Shown here: one piece after another, positions 6,840-12,449 of the stretch
How the letters are laid out: every line of letters starts with the position of its first letter
Numbering within the stretch: the first letter of the stretch is position 1
Source of the DNA: DATAOG01 sp046727895
GTDB lineage: Bacteria > Pseudomonadota > Alphaproteobacteria > Geminicoccales > Geminicoccaceae
Direction: 5' to 3'
Length of the DNA stretch: 12,449 nucleotides
Assembly: GCA_046727895.1 (NCBI GenBank)
Contig: JBKPDM010000350.1
Coordinates: forward strand, 1 to 12,449
The notes under the pieces: model-generated
What the model was told of the DNA's origin: nothing
The model's input: the letters and a program-made list of their open reading frames with translations, nothing else
Database searches by the model: none
Position numbers and translations under genes: made by a program

Positions 6840-7456
6840 TCAGCGCAGCCGGCGCAACCCCTCGAGCACGCGCTCGATCAAGTCGCCGGGCGTGCGCCAG
6901 GGTGCGAGGGTGGCCGGGGCGCGTCGGGCGGCACCGTCTCGGCGCCCTCGCCGAGTGCCCGTTGCATGATCACCGTGTCGAGCCAGCGGCCGAACTTGCA
7001 GCCGACGTTCTCGAGCACGCCGACGGTGCGGAAGCCCGCCTGCTGGTGCGCGGCGATCGCGGCCTGATGGGCCGAATCGCCGATGATCGCCACCATCTGA
7101 CGCATACCACGGGCGGTCGCGCCGGTGATCAGCGCGTCGAGCAGCGCGCGGCCGACGCCGCGCCGGCGCGCCCAGGACGCCACGTAGACCGAGTCCTCGA
7201 CGGTGTAGCGATAGCCCGCTCGCGCGCGGTAGGGTCCGGCATAGGCGAAGCCGGCGATCCGCCCGTCGGCCTCCGCGACGACATAGGGCAACCGTGCGCC
7301 CCTGATCACCCGCCAGCGCGCCGTCAGCTCGATCAGATCCGGCGGCTCGAGCTCGAACGATGCGGTGCCCTGGAGCACTTCGAGGGCGTAGATCTCGCGC
7401 ACAGCTTCGAGGTCATGCTCCCGACAGTCGCGGACCAGGGGTGGTGGCGATCTCAT
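6840..7456 (-). CDS. GNAT acetyltransferase, phosphinothricin acetyltransferase-like, with frameshifted C-terminus
   Basis: The product resembles the PAT/Bar/MnaT branch of GNAT N-acetyltransferases, which move an acetyl group from acetyl-CoA to small amines such as phosphinothricin or methionine derivatives. Family landmarks are AGFAYAGPYRARAGYRYTVE (68-87), SVYV, the acetyl-CoA loop R-R-R-G-V-G (97-102) and the terminal part GVLENVGCKFGRWLDTVIMQ (146-165). A GGAG element lies eight bases before the ATG at 7456. As read, the frame stops at 6878 after a proline-rich tail. Adding one C to the CCCC run at 6916-6919 instead gives PPATLAPWRTPGDLIERVLE and a stop at 6840, for 205 residues in all; this helical tail looks more natural. 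The natural substrate is unknown. The glycosyltransferase begins 235 bp downstream on the same strand, across a spacer in which I see no gene. Confidence 0.8.
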
Positions 7457-7560
7457 GTCTCAGTCTCCGCCCGCACTGGCAACGCCACCTGCCGGGGGTG
7501 GCCATGGCGCGGAAGATCGAGCCCGATCGGGCGCGCCAACTCAGCACCGGCCTCGCTCAT
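7453..7560 (-). CDS. Possible 35-residue ORF overlapping the GNAT start
   Basis: An ATG at 7560 is preceded by GGGAG six bases away. The frame (MSEAGAELARPIGLDL...RAETET) ends in a TGA sharing ATGA with the GNAT start at 7453-7456. Good ribosome site plus coupled overlap argue for translation; small size and no recognisable family argue against. It could be a leader peptide for the acetyltransferase. Confidence 0.3.
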   Translation of the reverse strand: MSEAGAELARPIGLDLPRHGHPRQVALPVRAETET

Positions 7561-7598
7561 GCAAGACTCCCGAAGTTCATGCCAGCGCAGACTGAGAC
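7457..7598. repeat. Imperfect inverted repeat upstream of the GNAT gene
   Basis: The bases 7457-7480, read on the minus strand, are GCCAGTGC-GGGCGG-AGACTGAGAC. On the plus strand 7581-7598 reads GCCAGCGC-AGACTGAGAC. The two arms share 17 of 18 bases apart from six extra bases in one arm, and they enclose 100 bases. The arms flank most of the small 35-codon frame. Confidence 0.45.
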
Positions 7599-7632
7599 GT
7601 TCACACCGATCAAGCGGGAATCGGGGTTGACG

Positions 7633-7676
7633 GTCAAGTCGCGAGCCGGCTCACCGCGCGGGCGTCACGACTTGAC
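7633..7676. promoter_or_regulatory. Long-looped inverted repeat in the GNAT/DUF2332 spacer
   Basis: GTCAAGTCG (7633-7641) and CGACTTGAC (7668-7676) are perfect 9-base arms. The 26-base loop itself contains the palindrome GAGCCGGCTC (7643-7652). It lies 52 bases before the likely DUF2332 start and could be an operator pair or RNA structure. TTGACA at 7672-7677 has no matching -10 box. Confidence 0.35.
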
Positions 7677-7728
7677 AGCCGCAGCCGCATCGTGTGGCCT
7701 CGTCGCGGGCGATCGGCAGCGAACCGGC

Positions 7729-8799
7729 GTGGCAGGAAACCCATCGAGGATAGCGGAGCACTTCGCGCGCCAGGCAGAGGCCTGCCGGCGGCTCGGCTCG
7801 CCGTTCACCGCGGCGCTGCTCGATCTCCTCCTCGATCATCTCGAACGCCGTTCCCCGATCGGCCGTGCGCTCCAGGACTGGCCGGGCGACCCGCGCGAGG
7901 ATGCGCTGGCGCTGCGCCTCGCGGGCGGCCTGCACGCCCTCGTCCTGAGCGCTCGCGCGCCGGCGCTCGCCGCGGCCTATCCGGGCGCCGCCGCGGCGGG
8001 TGATCGGGCACGCCTTCGCTCTGCCGTCCCCGCCGCCCTCGAGGCGCACACGGACTTCCTGATCGCCTTTCTCGAACGGCCGCCGCAGACCAACGAGGTG
8101 GCGCGCGCGGCGATGCTCCTGCCCGGTTTTCTGACCATCGCGGCCGATGCGGGCCTGCCGCTCGCTCTGCTCGAGCTTGGCGCCAGCGCCGGGCTCAATC
8201 TCCATTGGGACGCCTATCACTACCGATTGGGTGAAGCCGACTGGGGCCCGGAAGATTCGCCGGTTCGCCTCGCACCCGAATGGCGCGGCCGCCCGCCGCC
8301 GCTGCTGCCGAAGGTGGCGATCGAATCAAGGGCCGGGTGCGATGCCGCCCCCCTCGATCCCGGCGACGAAGGCGACCGGCTGCGCCTTCGCGCTTACGTC
8401 TGGGCCGACCAGACCGAACGGCTGGAGCGGCTCGCGCGGGCGCTGGAGGTCGCAGCACTCCGGCCGACCCGCGTCGAGCAGGCCGATGCCGCGTCATGGC
8501 TCGAGGCGCGCCTCGCCACGCCCGCGCCGGATGCGGCGACCGTGGTCTACCACTCGATCGTCTGGCAGTACCTCGGCGAATCCACCAAGGCGCAAGTCCT
8601 CGATCTGCTCGCCGCGCGCGGCAGACAAGCGAAGTCGAACTCGCCCCTCTACTGGCTGCGTATGGAGCCGGCGAGCGAGCCGCGCTTCGCCGAACTTCGC
8701 CTCACCGCCTGGCCCTCGGGTAGGGAGCGTCTGCTCGCCCGCAACGACTTCCACGGCCGCTGGATCGAGTGGTTCGGCCAGGCGGACGGTGACCGGTAA
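7729..8799 (+). CDS. DUF2332 family protein
   Basis: The 356-residue product matches DUF2332 (PF10094), a family of unknown function common in actinobacteria and alphaproteobacteria. It opens with RIAEHFARQAEACRRLGSPF, runs through an alpha-helical first half, then ALLELGASAGLNLHWDAYHY (146-165). Later landmarks are LRAYVWADQTERLERL (220-235), VVYHSIVWQYL (272-282) and PLYWLRMEP (306-314). The ELGASAGLNL segment resembles the glycine-rich loop of SAM-dependent methyltransferases; that is my inference, not a known function. No signal peptide or membrane segment is seen, so it is cytosolic. The GTG at 7729 is chosen because the family sequence begins nearby; its ribosome site is weak and a start further upstream is possible. 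pyrB follows 65 bp later on the same strand and might be cotranscribed. Confidence 0.8.
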   Translation: MAGNPSRIAEHFARQAEACRRLGSPFTAALLDLLLDHLERRSPIGRALQDWPGDPREDALALRLAGGLHALVLSARAPALAAAYPGAAAAGDRARLRSAVPAALEAHTDFLIAFLERPPQTNEVARAAMLLPGFLTIAADAGLPLALLELGASAGLNLHWDAYHYRLGEADWGPEDSPVRLAPEWRGRPPPLLPKVAIESRAGCDAAPLDPGDEGDRLRLRAYVWADQTERLERLARALEVAALRPTRVEQADAASWLEARLATPAPDAATVVYHSIVWQYLGESTKAQVLDLLAARGRQAKSNSPLYWLRMEPASEPRFAELRLTAWPSGRERLLARNDFHGRWIEWFGQADGDR

Positions 8800-8864
8800 G
8801 CCGGCGCGCCATCAGCGCCGAGTGCTTGCCAGGGCTGCTGCGGCGCCGCATAGTTCGGAGCGCC

Positions 8865-9821
8865 ATGGCCGTCAGCGAGCTGCCCAGAACCTTCAGCCAA
8901 CGCCATCTGCTCGGCATCGAGGGTCTGGCGTCCTGGGAAATCCAGCATCTCCTCGACCGTGCCGACGCCTATGTCGCGCACGGACGCCAGGCCGACAAGA
9001 AGCTTGCCGTGCTGCGCGGTCTCACCCAGATCAACCTGTTCTTCGAGAGCTCGACTAGGACGCGCACCTCATTCGAGCTGGCCGGCAAGCGGCTCGGCGC
9101 CGACGTGGTCAACATGTCGGTCGGCTCGTCCTCGATCAAGAAGGGTGAGACCCTGATCGACACCGCGATGACCCTGAACGCCATGCACCCGGACGTGCTG
9201 GTCGCGCGCCATCCCGACAGCGGTGCCGTCGCGCTGCTCGCCCGGCACGTCAACTGCGCGGTGATCAATGCCGGCGACGGCAGCCACGAGCACCCGACCC
9301 AGGCGCTGCTCGATGCGCTCACCATCCGCCGGCGCAAGGGGCGGATCGAGGGGCTCTCGGTCGCGATCTGCGGCGACATCCTGCACTCGCGCGTCGCCCG
9401 CTCGAACATGCTGCTGCTGACCGCCATGGGCGCCAGGGTCCGGCTGGTCGCGCCCAGGACCCTCCTGCCCGCGGCGGTCGAGCGCTACGGCGTCGAGGTG
9501 TTCCACGACATGGTGCGCGGCCTCGAAGACGCCGACATCGTGATGATGCTGAGGCTGCAGACCGAGCGCATGCAGGGCAGCTTCGTACCGTCGGTGCGCG
9601 AGTATTTCCACTGCTTCGGCCTGACCTACGACAAGCTGCGCGCGGCCAAGGCGGACGCGCTGATCATGCATCCCGGACCGATGAACCGGGGCGTCGAGAT
9701 CGACGGCACGGTCGCGGACGACATCAACCGGAGCGCCATCCTGGATCAGGTCGAGCTCGGCGTCGCGGTGCGCATGGCCTGCCTCGAGGTCCTGACCCGG
9801 GAGCTGCGCGCCGCGGCATGA
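8865..9821 (+). CDS. pyrB: Aspartate carbamoyltransferase catalytic subunit
   Basis: PyrB (EC 2.1.3.2) joins carbamoyl phosphate and aspartate to N-carbamoyl-aspartate, the first committed step of UMP synthesis, in the cytoplasm. The 318-residue product has all catalytic motifs: the carbamoyl-phosphate loop FFESSTRTRTSFELAGKRLG (59-78), SSSIKKGET (88-96) supplying the loop lysine, HPTQALLD (143-150), GDILHSRVARSN (170-181), the aspartate-binding arginine region MMLRLQTERMQ (227-237) and MHPGPMNRGVEI (268-279). Length is normal. The ATG at 8865 has CGGAG just upstream; an in-frame ATG at 8826 would only add unconserved residues. The stop overlaps the next ATG as ATGA, which couples it to the dihydroorotase homologue. 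No regulatory subunit gene (pyrI) is present, as usual outside enterics. Confidence 0.96.
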   Translation: MAVSELPRTFSQRHLLGIEGLASWEIQHLLDRADAYVAHGRQADKKLAVLRGLTQINLFFESSTRTRTSFELAGKRLGADVVNMSVGSSSIKKGETLIDTAMTLNAMHPDVLVARHPDSGAVALLARHVNCAVINAGDGSHEHPTQALLDALTIRRRKGRIEGLSVAICGDILHSRVARSNMLLLTAMGARVRLVAPRTLLPAAVERYGVEVFHDMVRGLEDADIVMMLRLQTERMQGSFVPSVREYFHCFGLTYDKLRAAKADALIMHPGPMNRGVEIDGTVADDINRSAILDQVELGVAVRMACLEVLTRELRAAA

Positions 9822-11113
9822 CCCGGCGCACCGCGATCGTCGGCGCCCGTCTGCTCGATCCGGCGAGCGGGCTCGACGCGCCGGGCGGCCTCCTGATCGA
9901 AGACGAGCGAATCGCCGATTTCGGGCCGCAGCTGTTCGCCGAAGGCCCACCCGCGGACGCGCTGGTGATCGAGGCCGCGGGTGCCTGCCTCGCACCGGGG
10001 CTGGTCGACATGCGGGTGCAGCTCGGCGAGCCCGGCGCCGAGCACAAGGAGACCTTCGCGAGCGGCACCGCGGCCGCTGCCGCAGGCGGCGTCACCAGCC
10101 TCGCCTGCCTGCCCAACACCGATCCGGTGATCGACGACCCGGCGATGGTCGAGTTCGTCGCGCGGCGCGCACGGCAGCTGAAGCGGGCCAAAGTCTACCC
10201 CTTCGGCGCCGTCACCAAAGGTTGTGCCGGGACCCAGCTGGCCGAGATGGCGCTGCTCAGGGAGGCGGGGGCGGTTGGTTTCACTGACGGCCATCGGGCG
10301 GTCGCCGACAGCCTGGTCATGCGTCGCGCGCTCGACTACGTGAGCGTGCTCGGCGGGCGGATCATCCAGCACCCCGAGGATCCGGCGCTCGCCGTCGGTG
10401 GTGCCATGAACGAGGGCGAGATCGCGACCCGGCTGGGTCTGGCCGGCATTCCGGCGGTCGCCGAGGTGATCATGGTCGAGCGCGACCTGCGTCTGATCGA
10501 GCTGACCGGCGCGCTCTACCACGTTGCCCACATCTCGACCGCGGCGGCGATCGACGCCGTGCGCCGGGCGAAGGCGCAGGGCCTGCCGGTCACCGCCGAG
10601 GCGGCGCCGCACCACTTCGCCCTGAACGAACTCGAGGTCGAAGGCTACCGCACCTTCGCCAAGGTCTCGCCGCCGCTCCGCTCGGAAGGCGACCGGCGCG
10701 CCGTGGTCGAGGGCCTCACCGACGGTACGATCGACGTCATCGCGAGCGACCATTGCCCCCAGGATCAGGACAGCAAGCGGCTGCCGTTCGCTCAGGCCGA
10801 GTTTGGCGCGGTCGGCCTCGAGACGCTGCTGCCGGTCTCGCTCCAGCTGGTGCACGAGGGAAGGCTCGGGCTGCTCGAGCTCCTGGGCAAGCTGACGCGG
10901 GCACCGGCCGCGTTGCTCGGTCTCGACGCCGGGCACCTGCGCCGGGGCGCGCCCGCCGATCTGGTCCTGTTCGACCTCGAGGCGCCGGTCCGGATCCGGG
11001 AGGAGGACCTGCACAGCCTGTCCAAGAACACGGCCTTCGAAGGCCGCCTCATGCAGGGCAAGGTGCTGCGCACCCTGGTCGACGGCCGGACGATCTATCC
11101 GGCGCCGGCCTGA
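9818..11113 (+). CDS. pyrC: Dihydroorotase homologue lacking the HxH metal motif (PyrC'-like)
   Basis: The 431-residue product has the amidohydrolase fold of class I dihydroorotases, which close carbamoyl-aspartate to dihydroorotate. The usual PGxxDxHxHxREPG motif reads PGLVDMRVQLGEPG (60-73), so the two metal-binding histidines are Arg66 and Gln68. Other site residues remain: His185 (QHPED), His238 (AHIS), APHHFAL (263-269) and Asp311 (ASDHCP). In Pseudomonas a similar inactive homologue, PyrC', is needed to assemble aspartate carbamoyltransferase. The ATGA overlap with pyrB fits such a structural partnership. I infer that it is catalytically dead or much altered and that a working dihydroorotase is encoded elsewhere. 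Annotation pipelines usually name such genes pyrC. The family call is firm; catalytic status is inference. Confidence 0.92.
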   Translation: MTRRTAIVGARLLDPASGLDAPGGLLIEDERIADFGPQLFAEGPPADALVIEAAGACLAPGLVDMRVQLGEPGAEHKETFASGTAAAAAGGVTSLACLPNTDPVIDDPAMVEFVARRARQLKRAKVYPFGAVTKGCAGTQLAEMALLREAGAVGFTDGHRAVADSLVMRRALDYVSVLGGRIIQHPEDPALAVGGAMNEGEIATRLGLAGIPAVAEVIMVERDLRLIELTGALYHVAHISTAAAIDAVRRAKAQGLPVTAEAAPHHFALNELEVEGYRTFAKVSPPLRSEGDRRAVVEGLTDGTIDVIASDHCPQDQDSKRLPFAQAEFGAVGLETLLPVSLQLVHEGRLGLLELLGKLTRAPAALLGLDAGHLRRGAPADLVLFDLEAPVRIREEDLHSLSKNTAFEGRLMQGKVLRTLVDGRTIYPAPA

Positions 11114-11126
11114 GCGCCCCAACCCG

Positions 11127-11378
11127 TCAGCCGAGCGGGGCATGATCGAGCCGGTCGTGCTGCGCGCCCGGGGTGGCGAGGTGAAGTTTCCTTGGCGCCC
11201 GAGAGCGGCCGGGATCGGCCATCCGGACCTCAACCAAATTCCGTGATCCCGGATCCCTCGGGTCGGCCTGATGAACGGCGAAGACCTTGCCGAGCGGGGC
11301 GCCGCGCTGATCGAGCCAACCCAGGAACCGGCCCAACCGAGTGTCAGTGATCGCCGCCAAGTAGCCCACTTGGCGCAT
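11127..11378 (-). CDS. Possible 83-residue ORF of unknown function
   Basis: An ATG at 11378 opens MRQVGYLAAITDTRLGRFLG, then WLDQRGAPLGKVFAVHQADP, ending at 11127. The first half has a believable mix of hydrophobic and polar residues; the second half is arginine- and proline-rich. The open frame also continues far upstream as antisense of the aminotransferase, so its openness is weak evidence in such GC-rich DNA. No clear ribosome site. I do not recognise a family. Confidence 0.22.
   Translation of the reverse strand: MRQVGYLAAITDTRLGRFLGWLDQRGAPLGKVFAVHQADPRDPGSRNLVEVRMADPGRSRAPRKLHLATPGAQHDRLDHAPLG
11355..11375. terminator. Perfect 8-bp hairpin downstream of pyrBC'
   Basis: CGCCAAGT and ACTTGGCG pair around AGCCC, followed on the plus strand by CATGTTTGG, a short T-containing tail. 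It lies 242 bases after the pyrC' stop, so it may end that operon's transcript, or be an unrelated dyad. Confidence 0.35.
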
Positions 11379-11474
11379 GTTTGGCACAGCTCGTGAGCTC
11401 GAGGTCTGGCGACCGGCGCAGCCCTGTGCTCTGATCGCGACCGATGGGGAGATAAGGCGGTCGGAGGTCTGGTC

Positions 11475-12401
11475 ATGACAGCACGCGCAAACGAGCGCAT
11501 CGCGTATTTCAACGGCGCCTATGTCCCGGAGAGCGAGGTGCGCGTGCCGTTCCGCGACCGCAGCTGGATCTTCGGCGACGGCGCCTTCGACATGACCCGC
11601 ACCTTCAACGGCCGCCTGTTCAAGATCAAGGAGCACGTCTCGCGCCTCTACCGTTCGCTCAAGGTCCTGCGCATCGACCCCGGGCTGTCGCCGGCCGAGA
11701 TGATCAGGGTCAGCGAGGAGGTGAACGAGCGCAACCTGCACCTGCTCGGGCCGGACGAGGACCAGTGGGTCGGCCAGCGGATCTCGCGCGGGATCAACCG
11801 GGTCGAGGGCGACAACTGGGACCACTACGGCCCGACCGTGATCGTCGAGAGCATGCCCTTGCCGTTCAAGGCGCGCGCGCGGCTCTATCGCGACGGCATC
11901 GAGGTGGTCGTGCCCTCGGTCCGGCGGGTCGCGCCCGACGCGCTGACGCCGCGCGCCAAGACCCACAACTACCTGAACCTGATCACCGCCGACCTCGAGG
12001 CCCACGCGCACAACGCCGAGGCGTGGACGATCCTGCTCGACGTGAACGGCAACCTCTGCGAGGGTCTCGGCGCCAACATCTTCGTGGTCAAGGACGGCCG
12101 CCTGCTGACGCCCTTCGAGCGCTACGTACTGCCGGGCGTCAGCCGCGCCACCGCGATCGAGCTCGCGGCGGCGGAAAGAATCCCGTTCGCCGAGGCCGAT
12201 ATCGACCTCTACGACGCCTACACCGCCGAGGAAGCCTTCATCACCTCGACCAGTTTCTGCATCTGCCCGATCCGCACGATCAACCGCACGCCGATCGGCG
12301 CGGGCGCCGTCCCCGGCCCGCTCACCAAACGCCTGACCGACGCCTACATCCGCCTGGTCGACTGCGACTTCGTCGCTCAATACCTGAAGCATCTCGGATG
12401 A
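11475..12401 (+). CDS. Class IV aminotransferase (BCAT/D-amino-acid transaminase-like)
   Basis: The 308-residue product is a fold-type IV PLP enzyme, a group that includes branched-chain aminotransferases, D-amino acid transaminases, aminodeoxychorismate lyase and R-selective amine transaminases. It shows YFNGAYVPESEVRVPFRDRS, then FGDGAFDMTRTFNGRLFKIK (33-52) with EHVSRLYRSLK, and the PLP lysine in RAKTHNYLNLI (Lys162). It also has CEGLGANIFVVKDG (195-208) with Glu196, VLPGVSRATAIELA (218-231) and ITSTSFCICPI (256-266). The usual 'EGPGSN' and 'TAEI' motifs read EGLGAN and SFCI, so substrate choice may differ from standard IlvE and I give no symbol. A GGAGG site seven bases before the ATG sets the start. 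It seems to be transcribed on its own, after a long spacer. Confidence 0.88.
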   Translation: MTARANERIAYFNGAYVPESEVRVPFRDRSWIFGDGAFDMTRTFNGRLFKIKEHVSRLYRSLKVLRIDPGLSPAEMIRVSEEVNERNLHLLGPDEDQWVGQRISRGINRVEGDNWDHYGPTVIVESMPLPFKARARLYRDGIEVVVPSVRRVAPDALTPRAKTHNYLNLITADLEAHAHNAEAWTILLDVNGNLCEGLGANIFVVKDGRLLTPFERYVLPGVSRATAIELAAAERIPFAEADIDLYDAYTAEEAFITSTSFCICPIRTINRTPIGAGAVPGPLTKRLTDAYIRLVDCDFVAQYLKHLG

Positions 12402-12449
12402 GCTGCTCATCCTGCGGGTCGTTCCAGGCGAACGGGATCGGGCCGGGAT
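12402..12449. other. Right edge, reading direction unresolved
   Basis: Two readings compete. On the plus strand ATG at 12398 overlaps the aminotransferase stop (ATGA) and reads MSCSSCGSFQANGIGPG. On the minus strand one frame reads PGPIPFAWNDPQDEQLI and another ends in TGA at 12407 after RPDPVRLERPAG. The window is too short to choose; a convergent gene ending here seems slightly more likely. Confidence 0.25.

Larger units (their letters stand above)
11114..11474. other. Spacer between pyrC' and the aminotransferase; no assured gene
   Basis: These 361 bases hold a weak minus-strand ORF, a perfect hairpin at 11355-11375 and a GGAGG ribosome site for the following gene. Plus-strand frames are broken by stops. 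No tRNA-like structure was seen. The stretch may be a remnant of a mobile element or a lost gene. Confidence 0.5.

Noticed and set aside
5966..7630. 554-codon plus-strand frame
   Set aside because: It runs antisense across the glycosyltransferase and acetyltransferase, both of which have strong motifs on the minus strand.
9746..11512. 588-codon minus-strand frame
   Set aside because: Antisense of pyrC' with no recognisable domain; a by-product of high GC3.
11379..12410. Minus-strand frame opposite the aminotransferase
   Set aside because: Antisense of a gene with a clear PLP lysine and family motifs. Only the part outside that gene was considered.
1..12449. Defence, toxin-antitoxin, phage or biosynthetic cluster
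   Set aside because: Apart from the IS481 end no gene here shows such motifs. The mini-ORFs are not paired in toxin-antitoxin fashion.
1..12449. CRISPR arrays, rRNA or tRNA genes
   Set aside because: No regularly spaced repeats, cloverleaf signatures or rRNA-like conserved segments were seen on reading through both strands.

Overview
The window is uniformly GC-rich, with codons ending mostly in G or C. The pyrB–pyrC' pair, the DUF1344-like periplasmic protein and the IS481-type insertion sequence fit an alphaproteobacterium, perhaps of the Rhodospirillales/Geminicoccales kind. That placement is inference from gene style only. No rRNA, tRNA or CRISPR array was seen.

Layout. 1-147: the end of an IS481-family insertion sequence reading off the left edge, next to a GCTAGC target site. 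183-1145 (-): a decayed sodium:alanine symporter (AGCS) that has lost its N-terminus and an internal block. 1198-1826 (-): an NADPH-F420-reductase-like dinucleotide-binding protein with one frameshift. 1859-3087 (+): a possible 46-codon ORF overlapping a mannonate dehydratase (uxuA-like). 3267-3539 (+): a small exported DUF1344-like protein, followed by strong hairpins. 3623-4969 (-): a polysaccharide flippase. 5235-5465 (-): a gene remnant beside an AT-rich patch. 5466-6604 (-): a GT4 glycosyltransferase with one frameshift near its end. 6840-7456 (-): a phosphinothricin-type GNAT acetyltransferase whose real C-terminus lies in another frame. 7729-8799 (+): a DUF2332 protein. 8865-11113 (+): pyrB overlapping a dihydroorotase homologue that lacks the HxH metal motif. 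11114-11474: a spacer with no assured gene. 11475-12401 (+): a class IV aminotransferase.

Functional picture. The flippase and GT4 enzyme probably belong to surface polysaccharide synthesis. pyrB and pyrC' form a translationally coupled pair for the second step of UMP synthesis, the pyrC' partner most likely being structural. The mannonate dehydratase stands alone, without other hexuronate genes. The rest look like independent metabolic genes.

The most useful observation concerns quality. Four minus-strand genes each carry an apparent single-base loss, three of them in runs of G or C, and restoring one base gives a normal-length protein in three cases. This suggests sequencing or assembly error more than true gene loss. 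The symporter is different: its truncation and internal deletion cannot be explained that way. I found no convincing new multi-gene system here.
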